The position numbers and the translations under genes were made by a program. From NCBI GenBank assembly GCA_963978545.1, contig OZ021729.1, positions 86,718,670-86,782,669 on the forward strand: a stretch of DNA of 64,000 bases, written 5' to 3'. The first letter of the stretch is position 1. The number at the start of each line of letters is the position of its first letter. Source of the stretch: Linyphia triangularis. Its lineage: Eukaryota; Arthropoda; Arachnida; Araneae; Linyphiidae. Positions 24,601 to 37,500 of the stretch are shown here, piece after piece. The notes below the pieces were generated by a model, which saw only the letters and a list, made by a program, of their open reading frames with translations, was not told where the DNA came from and ran no database searches.

Positions 24601-27600
24601 AATTCATTGAATAGTCCGCCATGTGTTTTCAATGGGGGAATTGTATTTATGAGAAAATTGCTCAAATGCTTTCAAATTGTGAATTTGAGTTGGATATATG
24701 TTTTATAGTAATTCTTTTTATAGTCATTCTTTTATAGACCATTTTAATGTGGAAATCAATTCGTGTGATGATCTCTGTTACTCTAGCTGAAAAAAGTTTG
24801 AAAATTTAGAAGTGTTAAATTTTTCATACGATTAATATGGGGAAAATTTGAAACGAAACATTTTGAAAGTGCACTTTTTGGACCACATTTAGACCCACTT
24901 CTTATTTAGTTAGTGTTTTAAAATTGGAATTGGAGTTTCTCCTATATATAAGCTTCAATATCACAAACGGGAAAAAATTTTGAAAATTTTACTTTTTAAT
25001 CAATAATTCATTGAATAGTCCGCCATGTGTTTTCAATTGGGGAATTGTATTGATGAGAAAATTGCTCAAATGCTTTCAAATTGTGAATTTGAGTTGGATA
25101 TATGTTTTATAGTCATTCTTTTTAGGTCATTTTATAGACCATTTTAATGTGGAAATCAATTCGGGTGATGATTTCTGTTACCCTAGCTGTAAAAAGATTG
25201 TAAAAGTTTGAAAATTTAGAAGTGTGAAATTTTTCTTACGATTAACATGGGGAAAATTTAAAACGAAACATTTTGAAAGTGCACTTTTTGGACCACCTTT
25301 AGACCCACTACTTATTTAGTTAGTGTTATAAAATTGGAATTGGAGTTTCTCCTATATATAAACTTCAATATCACAAACGGGAAAAATTTTTGAAAATTTT
25401 ACTTTTTGATCAATAATTCATTGACTAGTCCGCCATGTGTTTTCAATGGGGGAATTGTATTTTTGAGAAAATTGCTCAAAGGCTTTCAAATTGTGAATTT
25501 GATGAGTATATATGTTTTATAGTAATTCTTGTACCAAATTTTAATTAAAAAAAAAAGTATTCTAAAAATCAAAAATTCCATTTTTCGTAAATCTTGAAAT
25601 ATTTCAGTTTCGAGTGTAATTGAATGGAAGATTTCATTTTTAACAAATGGTTCCAAATTGGGTTTTTTATTCAAAAACACTTTAAGAATCAAACTAATTT
25701 CAAAATTTTGGCTAAAAAAATTATTTTTGAATAGTTTTATGAGAAGCTGAAATTTTGGAACGAAAGTGCTCAGAAACTGTTTTTAAGTCTTTATTTTACT
25801 TAGCATTGCTTCGATTTTGAGTGCTAAAATACTATTTCATGAGCAAATTGATGATCAGAAAGAAATTGGGTGATGACTTTTATTATCCTAGGCAAAAATT
25901 AAGGTTAAAATTCGAAAATTGAGAATTTGAAAATTGCCTAAGGATTGACAAGTTTAATGTATATTCAAAGGGATATAAAGCCTTTTTTTGGCAATAACTG
26001 AACTTTGAGTAGTAAAATTTCATTTTAATGACCATTTTAATGTGGAAATCAATTCGGGTGATGATTTTTGTTACGCTAGCTGTAAAAAGATTGTAAAAGT
26101 TTGAAAATTTAGAAGTGTGAAATTTTTCTTACGATTAACATGGGGAAAATTTAAAACGAAACATTTTGAAAGTGCACTTTTTGGACCGCCTTTAGACCCA
26201 CTACTTATTTAGTTAGTGTTATAAAATTGGAATTGGAGTTTCTCCTATATATAAACTTCAATATCACAAACGGGAAAAAATTTTGAAAATTTTACTTTTT
26301 GATCAATAATTCATTGACTAGTCCGCCATGTGTTTTCAATGGGGGAATTGTATTTTTGAGAAAATTACTCAAAGGCTTTCAAATTGTGAATTTGATGAGG
26401 ATATATGTTTTATAGTCATTCTGGTACCAAATTTTAATTAAAAAAAAGTATTCTAAAAATCAAAAATTCAATTTTTCGTATATCTTGAAATATTTCAGTT
26501 TCGAGTCTAATTGAATGGAAGATTTCATTTTTAACAAATATTTCCAAATTGTGTTTTTTATACAAAAACACTTTAAAAATCAAACTAATTTCAAAATTTT
26601 GGCTAAAAAAAATATTTTTGAATAGCTTTACGAGAAGTTAAAATTTTGAAACGAAAGCGCTCAGAAACTGTTTTTAAGTCTTTATTTTACTTAGCATTGC
26701 TTCGATTTTGAGTGCTAAAATACTATTTCATGAGCAAATTGATGATCAGAAAGAAATCGGGTGATGACTTTTATTATCCTAGGCAACAAATTAAGGTTAA
26801 AATTGGAAAATTGAGAATTTGAAAATTGCCTAAGGATTGGCAAGTTTAATGTATATTCAAAGGGATATAAAGACTTTTTTTGGCAATAACTGAATTTTGA
26901 GTAGTAAAATTTCATTTTAATGACCATTTTAATTTGGAAATCGATTCGGGTGATGATTTCAGTTACCCTAGCTGTAGAAAGATTGTAAAAGTTTAAAAAT
27001 TTAGAAGTGTGAAATTTTTCATACGATTAATATGGGGAAAATTTGAAACGAAACATTTTGAAAGTGCACTTTTTGAACCACCTTTTGACCCACTTCTTAT
27101 TTAGTTAGTGTTTTAAAATTGGAATTGGAGTTTCTCCTATATATAAGCTTCAATATCACACACGTGAAAAAATTTTGAAAATTTTACTTTTTGATCAATA
27201 ATTCATTGAATAGTCCGCCATGTGTTTTCAATGGGGGAATTGTATTGATGAGAAAATTGCTCAAATGCTTTCAAATTGTGAATTTGAGTTGGATATTTGT
27301 TTTAAAGTCATTCTTTTTATAGTCATTTTATAGACCTTTTTAAAGTGGAAATCAATTCGGGTGATGATTTCCGTTACCCTAGCTGTAAAAAGATTGTAAA
27401 AGTTTGAAAATTTAGAAGTGTGAAATTTTTCATACGATTAATATGGGGAAAATTTGAAACGAAACATTTTGAAAGTGCACTTTTTGGACCACATTTAGAC
27501 CCACTTCTTATTTAGTTAGTGTTTTAAAATTGGAATTGGAGTTTCTCCTATATATAAGCTTCAATATCACAAACGGGAAAAAATTTTGAAAATTTTACTT

Positions 27601-29540
27601 TTTAATCAATAATTCATTGAATAGTCCGCCATGTGTTTTCAATTGGGGAATTGTATTGATGAGAAAATTGCTCAAATGCTTTCAAATTGTGAATTTGAGT
27701 TGGATATATGTTTTATAGTCATTCTTTTTAGGTCATTTTATAGACCATTTTAATGTGGAAATCAATTCGGGTGATGATTTCTGTTACCCTAGCTGTAAAA
27801 AGATTGTAAAAGTTTGAAAATTTAGAAGTGTGAAATTTTTCTTACGATTAACATGGGGAAAATTTAAAACGAAACATTTTGAAAGTGCACTTTTTGGACC
27901 ACCTTTAGACCCACTACTTATTTAGTTAGTGTTATAAAATTGGAATTGGAGTTTCTCCTATATATAAACTTCAATATCACAAACGGGAAAAATTTTTGAA
28001 AATTTTACTTTTTGATCAATAATTCATTGACTAGTCCGCCATGTGTTTTCAATGGGGGAATTGTATTTTTGAGAAAATTGCTCAAAGGCTTTCAAATTGT
28101 GAATTTGATGAGTATATATGTTTTATAGTCATTCTTGTACCAAATTTTAATTAAAAAAAAAAGTATTCTAAAAATCAAAAATTCCATTTTTCGTAAATCT
28201 TGAAATATTTCAGTTTCGAGTGTAATTGAATGGAAGATTTCATTTTTAACAAATGGTTCCAAATTGGGTTTTTTATTCAAAAACACTTTAAGAATCAAAC
28301 TAATTTCAAAATTTTGGCTAAAAAAATTATTTTTGAATAGTTTTATGAGAAGCTGAAATTTTGGAACGAAAGTGCTCAGAAACTGTTTTTAAGTCTTTAT
28401 TTTACTTAGCATTGCTTCGATTTTGAGTGCTAAAATACTATTTCATGAGCAAATTGATGATCAGAAAGAAATTGGGTGATGACTTTTATTATCCTAGGCA
28501 AAAATTAAGGTTAAAATTCGAAAATTGAGAATTTGAAAATTGCCTAAGGATTGACAAGTTTAATGTATATTCAAAGGGATATAAAGCCTTTTTTTGGCAA
28601 TAACTGAACTTTGAGTAGTAAAATTTCATTTTAATGACCATTTTAATGTGGAAATCAATTCGGGTGATGATTTTTGTTACGCTAGCTGTAAAAAGATTGT
28701 AAAAGTTTGAAAATTTAGAAGTGTGAAATTTTTCTTACGATTAACATGGGGAAAATTTAAAACGAAACATTTTGAAAGTGCACTTTTTGGACCGCCTTTA
28801 GACCCACTACTTATTTAGTTAGTGTTATAAAATTGGAATTGGAGTTTCTCCTATATATAAACTTCAATATCACAAACGGGAAAAAATTTTGAAAATTTTA
28901 CTTTTTGATCAATAATTCATTGACTAGTCCGCCATGTGTTTTCAATGGGGGAATTGTATTTTTGAGAAAATTGCTCAAAGGCTTTCAAATTGTGAATTTG
29001 ATGAGGATATATGTTTTATAGTCATTCTGGTACCAAATTTTAATTAAAAAAAAAGTATTCTAAAAATCAAAAATTCAATTTTTCGTATATCTTGAAATAT
29101 TTCAGTTTCGAGTCTAATTGAATGGAAGATTTCATTTTTAACAAATATTTCCAAATTGTGTTTTTTATACAAAAACACTTTAAAAATCAAACTAATTTCA
29201 AAATTTTGGCTAAAAAAAATATTTTTGAATAGCTTTACGAGAAGTTAAAATTTTGAAACGAAAGCGCTCAGAAACTGTTTTTAAGTCTTTATTTTACTTA
29301 GCATTGCTTCGATTTTGAGTGCTAAAATACTATTTCATGAGCAAATTGATGATCAGAAAGAAATCGGGTGATGACTTTTATTATCCTAGGCAACAAATTA
29401 AGGTTAAAATTGGAAAATTGAGAATTTGAAAATTGCCTAAGGATTGGCAAGTTTAATGTATATTCAAAGGGATATAAAGACTTTTTTTGGCAATAACTGA
29501 ATTTTGAGTAGTAAAATTTCATTTTAATGACCATTTTAAT
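21666..29540 (+). repeat. three S-S-L-L higher-order units of about 2.6 kb
   Basis: Monomer starts are 21729, 22144, 22545, 23437, 24336, 24749, 25149, 26042, 26934, 27345, 27755, 28648 and 29541. The pattern is short, short, long, long, repeated three times (units of 2607, 2598 and 2607 bp). The first 63 bases complete the monomer broken by the Helitron. Units 2 and 3 agree closely over long stretches (for example 25486-25692 and 28092-28298). Unit 1 ends in a different L subtype from the others, so the units are mosaics. Confidence 0.92.
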
Positions 29541-32500
29541 TTGGAAATCGATTCGGGTGATGATTTCAGTTACTCTAGCTGTAGAAAGATTGTAAAAGTT
29601 TAAAAATTTAGAAGTGTGAAATTTTTCATACGATTAATATGGGGAAAATTTGAAACGAAACATTTTGAAAGTGCACTTTTTGAACCACCTTTTGACCCAC
29701 TTCTTATTTAGTTAGTGTTTTAAAATTGGAATTGGAGTTTCTCCTATATATAAGCTTCAATATCACACACGTGAAAAAATTTTGAAAATTTTACTTTTTG
29801 ATCAATAATTCATTGAATAGTCCGCCATGTGTTTTCAATGGGGGAATTGTATTGATGAGAAAATTGCTCAAATGCTTTCAAATTGTGAATTTGAGTTGGA
29901 TATTTGTTTTAAAGTCATTCTTTTTATAGTCATTTTATAGACCTTTTTAAAGTGGAAATCAATTCGGGTGATGATTTCCGTTACCCTAGCTGTAAAAAGA
30001 TTGTAAAAGTTTGAAAATTTAGAAGTGTGAAATTTTTCATACGATTAACATGGGGAAAATTTAAAACGAAACATTTTGAAAGGGCACTTTTTGGACCGCC
30101 TTTAGACCCACTACTTATTTAGTTAGTGTTTTAAAATTGGAATTGGAGTTTCTCCTATATATAAACTTCAATATCACAAACGGGAAAAATTTTTGAAAAT
30201 TTTACTTTTTGATCAATAATTCATTGACTAGTCCGCCATGTGTTTTCAATGGGGGAATTGTATTTTTGAGAAAATTGCTCAAAGGCTTTCAAATTGTGAA
30301 TTTGATGAGGATATATGTTTTATAGTCATTCTGGTACCAAATTTTAATTAAAAAAAAAGTATACTAAAAATCAAAAATTCAATTTTTTGTATATCTTGAA
30401 ATATTTCAGTTTCGAGTCTAATTGAATGGAAGATTTCATTTTTAACAAATATTTCCAAATTGTGTTTTTTATACAAAAACACTTTAAAAATCAAACTAAT
30501 TTCAAAATTTTGGCTAAAAAAAATATTTTTGAATAGCTTTACGAGAAGTTAAAATTTTGAAACGAAAGCGCTCAGAAACTGTTTTTAAGTCTTTATTTTA
30601 CTTAGCATTGCTTCGATTTTGAGTGCTAAAATACTATTTCATGAGCAAATTGATGATCAGAAAGAAATCGGGTGATGACTTTTATTATCCTAGGCAACAA
30701 ATTAAGGTTAAAATTGGAAAATTGAGAATTTGAAAATTGCCTAAGGATTGGCAAGTTTAATGTATATTCAAAGGGATATAAAGACTTTTTTTGGCAATAC
30801 CTGAATTTTGAGTAGTAAAATTTCATTTTAATGACCATTTTAATTTGGAAATCAATTCGGGTGATGATTTCAGTTACCCTAGCTGTAAAAAGATTGTAAA
30901 AGTTTAAAAATTTAGAAGTGTGAAATTTTTCATACGATTAATATGGGGAAAATTTGAAACGAAACATTTTGAAAGTGCACTTTTTGAACCACCTTTTGAC
31001 CCACTTCTTATTTAGTTAGTGTTTTAAAATTGGAATTGGAGTTTCTCCTATATATAAGCTTCAATATCACACACGTGAAAAAATTTTGAAAATTTTACTT
31101 TTTGATCAATAATTCATTGAATAGTCCGCCATGTGTTTTCAATGGGGGAATTGTATTGATGAGAAAATTGCTCAAATGCTTTCAAATTGTGAATTTGAGT
31201 TGGATATTTGTTTTAAAGTCATTCTTTTTATAGTCATTTTATAGACCTTTTTAAAGTGGAAATCAATTCGGGTGATGATTTCCGTTACCCTAGCTGTAAA
31301 AAGATTGTAAAAGTTTGAAAATTTAGAAGTGTGAAATTTTTCATACGATTAACATGGGGAAAATTTAAAACGAAACATTTTGAAAGGGCACTTTTTGAAC
31401 CACCTTTTGACCCACTTCTTATTTAGTTAGTGTTTTAAAATTGGAATTGGAGTTTCTCCTATATATAAGCTTCAATATCACACACGTGAAAAGATTTTGA
31501 AAATTTTACTTTTTGATCAATAATTCATTGAATAGTCCGCCATGTGTTTTCAATGGGGGAATTGTATTGATGAGAAAATTGCTCAAATGCTTTCAAATTG
31601 TGAATTTGAGTTGGATATATGTTTTATAGTCATTCTGGTACCAAATTTTAATTAAAAAAAAAGTATTCTAAAAATCAAAAATTCAATTTTTCTTATATCT
31701 TGAAATATTTCAGTTTCGAGGGTAATTGAATGGAAGATTTCATTTTTAACAATTGGTTCCAAATTATGTTTTTTATTCAAAAAACTTTATAAATGAAACT
31801 ATGAACGTCTTTGATCCTAGGCAACAAATTTAGATTAAATTAAGAATTTGAAAATTGCCTTAGGATTGACAATTTTAATGTATTTTCAAATGGTTATAAA
31901 GACATTTTTGTTTTTTACAGTAACTGGGTTTTGAGTAGTAAAATTTCACTTTAATGACGATTTGAATGTGAAAATTGATTCGCGTGATGATTTCTGTTAC
32001 CCTAGTTGCACAAAAATTGTAAAATTTTGAAAATTTAGATATGTGAAATTTTCCATATGGTTAACATGGGAAAATTTAAAAACTAAAATTTGTGAAAGTG
32101 CAATTTTTGGAACCAACTTTAGACCCATTTCGTATTTAGTGAGAATTATAAAATTGGAATTGGAGATTTTCCTATATATGAGCTACAATATCACAAACGG
32201 GAAAATTTTACTTTTTGATCAATAATTCATTTGATAGTCCGCCATGTGTTTTCAATGGGGGAATTGCATTGATGAGAAAATTGCTCAAATGCTTTCAAAT
32301 TGTGAATTTGAGTTGTATATATGTTTTATAGTCATTCTTTTTATAGTCATTTTATAGACCATTTTAATGTGGAAATCAATTCGGGTGTTGATTTCTGTTA
32401 CCCTTGCTGTAAAAAGATTGTAAAAGTTTGAAAATTTAGAAGTGTGAAATTTTTCATACGATTAACATGGGGAAAATTTAAAACGAAACATTTTTAAAGT

Positions 32501-34565
32501 GCACTTTTTGGACCACCTTTAGACCCACTTCTTAATTAGTTAGTGTTTTAAAATTGGAATTAGAGTTTCTCCTATATATATGCTTCAATATCACAAACGG
32601 GAAAAAATTTTGAAAATTTTACTTTTTGATCAATAATTCATTGAATAGTCTGCCATGTGTTTTCAATGTTGGAATTGTATTTATGAGAAAATTGCTCAAA
32701 TGCTTTCAAATTGTGAATTTGAGTTGGATATATGTTTTATAGTCATTCTGGTACCAAATTTTAATTAAAAAAAAAGTATTCTAAAAATCAAAAATTCAAT
32801 TTTTCGTATATCTTGAAATATTTCAGTTTCGAGTCTAATTGAATGGAAGATTTCATTTTTAACAAATGTTTCCAAATTGTGTTTTTTATACAAAAACACT
32901 TTAAAAATCAAACTAATTTCAAAATTTTGGCTAAAAAAATTATTTTTGAATAGCTTTACGACAAGTTAAAATTTTGAAACGAAAGCGCTCAGAAACTGTT
33001 TTTAAGTCTTTATTTTACTTAGCATTGCTTCGATTTTGAGTGCTAAAATACTATTTCATGAGCCAATTGATGATCAGAAAGAAATCGGGTGATGACTTTT
33101 ATTATCCTAGGCAACAAATTAAGGTTAAAATTGGAAAATTGAGAATTTGAAAATTGCCTAAGGATTGGCAAGTTTAATGTATATTCAAAGGGATATAAAG
33201 ACTTTTTTTGGCAATAACTGAATTTTGAGTAGTAAAATTTCATTTTAATGACCATTTTAATTTGGAAATCAATTCGGGTGATGATTTCAGTTACCCTAGC
33301 TGTAAAAAGATTGTAAAAGTTTAAAAATTTAGAAGTGTGAAATTTTTCATACGATTAATATGGGGAAAATTTGAAACGAAACATTTTGAAAGTGCACTTT
33401 TTGAACCACCTTTTGACCCACTTCTTATTTAGTTAGTGTTTTAAAATTGGAATTGGAGTTTCTCCTATATATAAGCTTCAATATCACACACGTGAAAAAA
33501 TTTTGAAAATTTTACTTTTTGATCAATAATTCATTGAATAGTCCGCCATGTGTTTTCAATGGGGGAATTGTATTGATGAGAAAATTGCTCAAATGGTTTC
33601 AAATTGTGAATTTGAGTTGGATATTTGTTTTAAAGTCATTCTTTTTATAGTCATTTTATAGACCTTTTTAAAGTGGAAATCAATTCGGGTGATGATTTCC
33701 GTTACCCTAGCTGTAAAAAGATTGTAAAAGTTTGAAAATTTAGAAGTGTGAAATTTTTCATACGATTAACATGGGGAAAATTTAAAACGAAACATTTTGA
33801 AAGGGCACTTTTTGGACCGCCTTTAGACCCACTACTTATTTAGTTAGTGTTTTAAAATTGGAATTAGAGTTTCTCCTATATATATGCTTCAATATCACAA
33901 ACGGGAAAAAATTTTGAAAATTTTACTTTTTGATCAATAATTCATTGAATAGTCTGCCATGTGTTTTCAATGGGGGAATTGTATTTATGAGAAAATTGCT
34001 CAAATGCTTTCAAATTGTGAATTTGAGTTGGATATATGTTTTATAGTCATTCTGGTACCAAATTTTAATTAAAAAAAAAGTATTCTAAAAATCAAAAATT
34101 CCATTTTTCGTATATCTTGAAATATTTCAGTTTCGAGTCTAATTGAATGGAAGATTTCATTTTTAACAAATGTTTCCAAATTGTGTTTTTTATACAAAAA
34201 CACTTTAAAAATCAAACTAATTTCAAAATTTTGGCTAAAAAAATTATTTTTGAATAGCTTTACGAGAAGTTAAAATTTTGAAACGAAAGCGCTCAGATAC
34301 TGTTTTTAAGTCTTTATTTTACTTAGCATTGCTTCGATTTTGAGTGCTAAAATACTATTTCATGAGCCAATTGATGATCAGAAAGAAATCGGGTGATGAC
34401 TTTTATTATCCTAGGCAACAAATTAAGGTTAAAATTGGAAAATTGAGAATTTGAAAATTGCCTAAGGATTGGCAAGTTTAATGTATATTCAAAGGGATAT
34501 AAAGACTTTTTTTGGCAATAACTGAATTTTGAGTAGTAAAATTTCATTTTAATGACCATTTTAAT
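29541..34565 (+). repeat. mixed S-L dimer region with a doubly deleted L
   Basis: Starts are 29541, 29952, 30845, 31256, 31968, 32369, 33262 and 33673, giving S411, L893, S411, L712, S401, L893, S411, L893. The first and last pairs are the 1304-bp dimer that dominates the right end. The 712-bp copy carries an internal deletion near 31800, where AAACTATGAACG runs into TCTTTGATCCTAGG, longer than the deletion in the 799-bp L' form. This region links the 2.6-kb and 4301-bp regimes. Confidence 0.9.
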
Positions 34566-37500
34566 GTGGAAATCAATTCGGGTGATGATTTCAGTTACCC
34601 TAGTTGTAAAAAGATTGTAAAAGTTTAAAAATTTAGAAGTGTGAAATTTTTCATACGATTAATATGGGGAAAATTTGAAACGAAACATTTTGAAAGTGCA
34701 CTTTTTGAACCACCTTTTGACCCACTTCTTATTTAGTTAGTGTTTTAAAATTGGAATTGGAGTTTCTCCTATATATAAGCTTCAATATCACACACGTGAA
34801 AAAATTTTGAAAATTTTACTTTTTGATCAATAATTCATTGAATAGTCCACCTTGTGTTTTCAATGGGGGAATTGTATTGATGAGAAAATTGCTCAAATGC
34901 TTTCAAATTGTGAATTTGAGTTGGATATATGTTTTATAGTCATTCTGGTACCAAATTTTATTTAAAAAAAAAGTGTTCTAAAAATCAAAAATTCAATTTT
35001 TCGTATATCTTGAAATATTTCAGTTTCGAGGGTAATTGAATGGAAGATTTCATTTTCAACAATTGGTTCCAAATTATGTTTTTTATTCAAAAAACTTTAT
35101 AAATGAAACTAAGTCCAAAATTTTGGCCAAAAAACTATATTTGAATAGCTATATGAGAAGTTGATATTTTGAAACGAAAGCGCTAAGAATTTTTTTTCAA
35201 GCCGTCTTTGATCCTAGGCAACAAATTTAGATTAAATTAAGAATTTGAAAATTGCCTTAGGATTGACAATTTTAATGTATTTTCAAATGGTTATAAAGAC
35301 ATTTTTGTTTTTTACAGTTACTGGGTTTTAAGTAGTAAAATTTCACTTTAATGACGATTTGAATGTGAAAATTGATTCGCGTGATGATTTCTGTTACCCT
35401 AGTTGCACAAAAATTGTAAAATTTTGAAAATTTAGATATGTGAAATTTTCCATATGGTTAACATGGGAAAATTTAAAAACTAAAATTTGTGAAAGTGCAA
35501 TTTTTGGAACCAACTTTAGACCCATTTCGTATTTAGTGAGAATTATAAAATTGGAATTGAAGATTTTCCTATATATGAACTTCAATATCACAAACAGGAA
35601 AAAATTTTGAAAATTTTACTTTTTGATCAATAATTCATTGAATAGTCCGCCATGTGTTTTCAATGATGGAATTGTATTTATGAGAAAATTGCTCAAATGC
35701 TTTCAAATTGTGAATTTGAGTTGGATATATGTTTTATAGTCATTCTTTTTATAGTCATTTTATAGACCATTTTAATGTGGAAATCAATTCGGGTGTTGAT
35801 TTCTGTTACCCTTGCTGTAAAAAGATTGTAAAAGTTTGAAAATATAGAAGTGTGAAATTTTTCATTCGATTAACATGGGGAAAATTTAAAACGAAACATT
35901 TTGAAGGTGCACTTTTTGGACCACCTTTAGACCCACTTCTTATTTAGTTAGTGTTTTAAAATTGGAATTAGAGTTTCTCCTATATATAAGCTTCAATATC
36001 ACAAACGGGAAAATTTTTTGAAAATTTTACTTTTTGATCAATAATTCATTGACTAGTCCGCCATGTGTTTTCAATGAGGGAATTGTATTTTTGAGAAAAT
36101 AGCTCAAAGGCTTTCAAATTGTGAATTTGAGTTGGATATATGTTTTATAGTCATTTTGGTACCAAATTTTAATTAAAAAAAAAGTATTCTAAAAATCAAA
36201 AATTCCATTTTTCGTAAATCTTGAAATATTTCAGTTTCGAGTGTAATTGAATGGAAGATTTCATTTTTAACAAATGGTTCCAAATTGTGTTTTTTATTCA
36301 CAAACACTTTAAAAATCAAACTAATTTCAAAATTTTGGCTAAAAAAATTATTTTTGAATAGCTTTATGAGAAGTTGAAATTTTGGAACGAAATCGCTCGG
36401 AAACTGTTTTTAAGTCTTTATTTTACTTAGCATTGCTTCGATTTTGAGTGCTAAAATACTATTTCATGAGCAAATTGATGATCAGAAAGAAATCGGGTGA
36501 TGACTTTTATTATCCTAGGCAAAAATTAAGGTTAAAATTCGAAAATTGAGAATTTGACAATTGCCTAAGGATTGCTAAGTTTAATGTATATTCAAAGGGA
36601 TATAAAGACTTTTTTTGGCAATAACTGAATTTTGAGTAGTAAAATTTCATTTTAATGACCATTTTAATGTGGAAATCAATTCGGGTGATGATTTCTGTTA
36701 CCCTAGCTGTAAAAAGATTGTAAAAGTTTGAAAATTTAGAAGTGTGAAATTTTTCTTACGATTAACATGGGGAAAATTTAAAACGAAACATTTTGAAAGT
36801 GCACTTTTTGGACCACCTTTAGACCCACTTCTTATTTAGTTAGTGTTTTAAAATTGGAATTAGAGTTTCTCCTATATATAAGCTTCAATATCACAAACGG
36901 GAAAAAATTTTGAAAATTTTACTTTTTGTTCAATAATTCATTGACTAGTCCGCCATGTGTTTTCAATGGGGAAATTGTATTTTTGAGAAAATTGCTCAAA
37001 TACTTTCAAATTGTGAATTTGAGTTGGATATATGTTTTATAGTCATTCTGGTACCAAATTTTAATTAAAAAAAAAGTATTCTAAAAATCAAAAATTCCAT
37101 TTTTCGTAAATCTTGATATATTTCAGTTTCGAATGTAATTGAATGGAAGATTTCATTTTTAACAAATGGTTCCAAATTGTGTTTTTTTATTCAAAAAACT
37201 TTATAAATGAAACTAACTTCAAAATTTTGGCCAAAAAACTATATATGAACAGCTATATGAGAAGTTGATATTTTGAAACGAAAGCGCTTAGAATTTTTTT
37301 TCAAGCCGTCTTTTTTCTTTGGATTAGTTCGATTTTGAGTGCTAAAATACCATTTTATAAGCAAATTTTTGAATGCTGCAAATTCAGAATGAAATCGGGT
37401 AATGACTTTTTTGATCCTAGGCAACAAATTTAGATTAAATTGAGAATTTGAAAATTGCCTTATGATTGACAAGTTTAATGTATATTCAAAGGGATATAAA

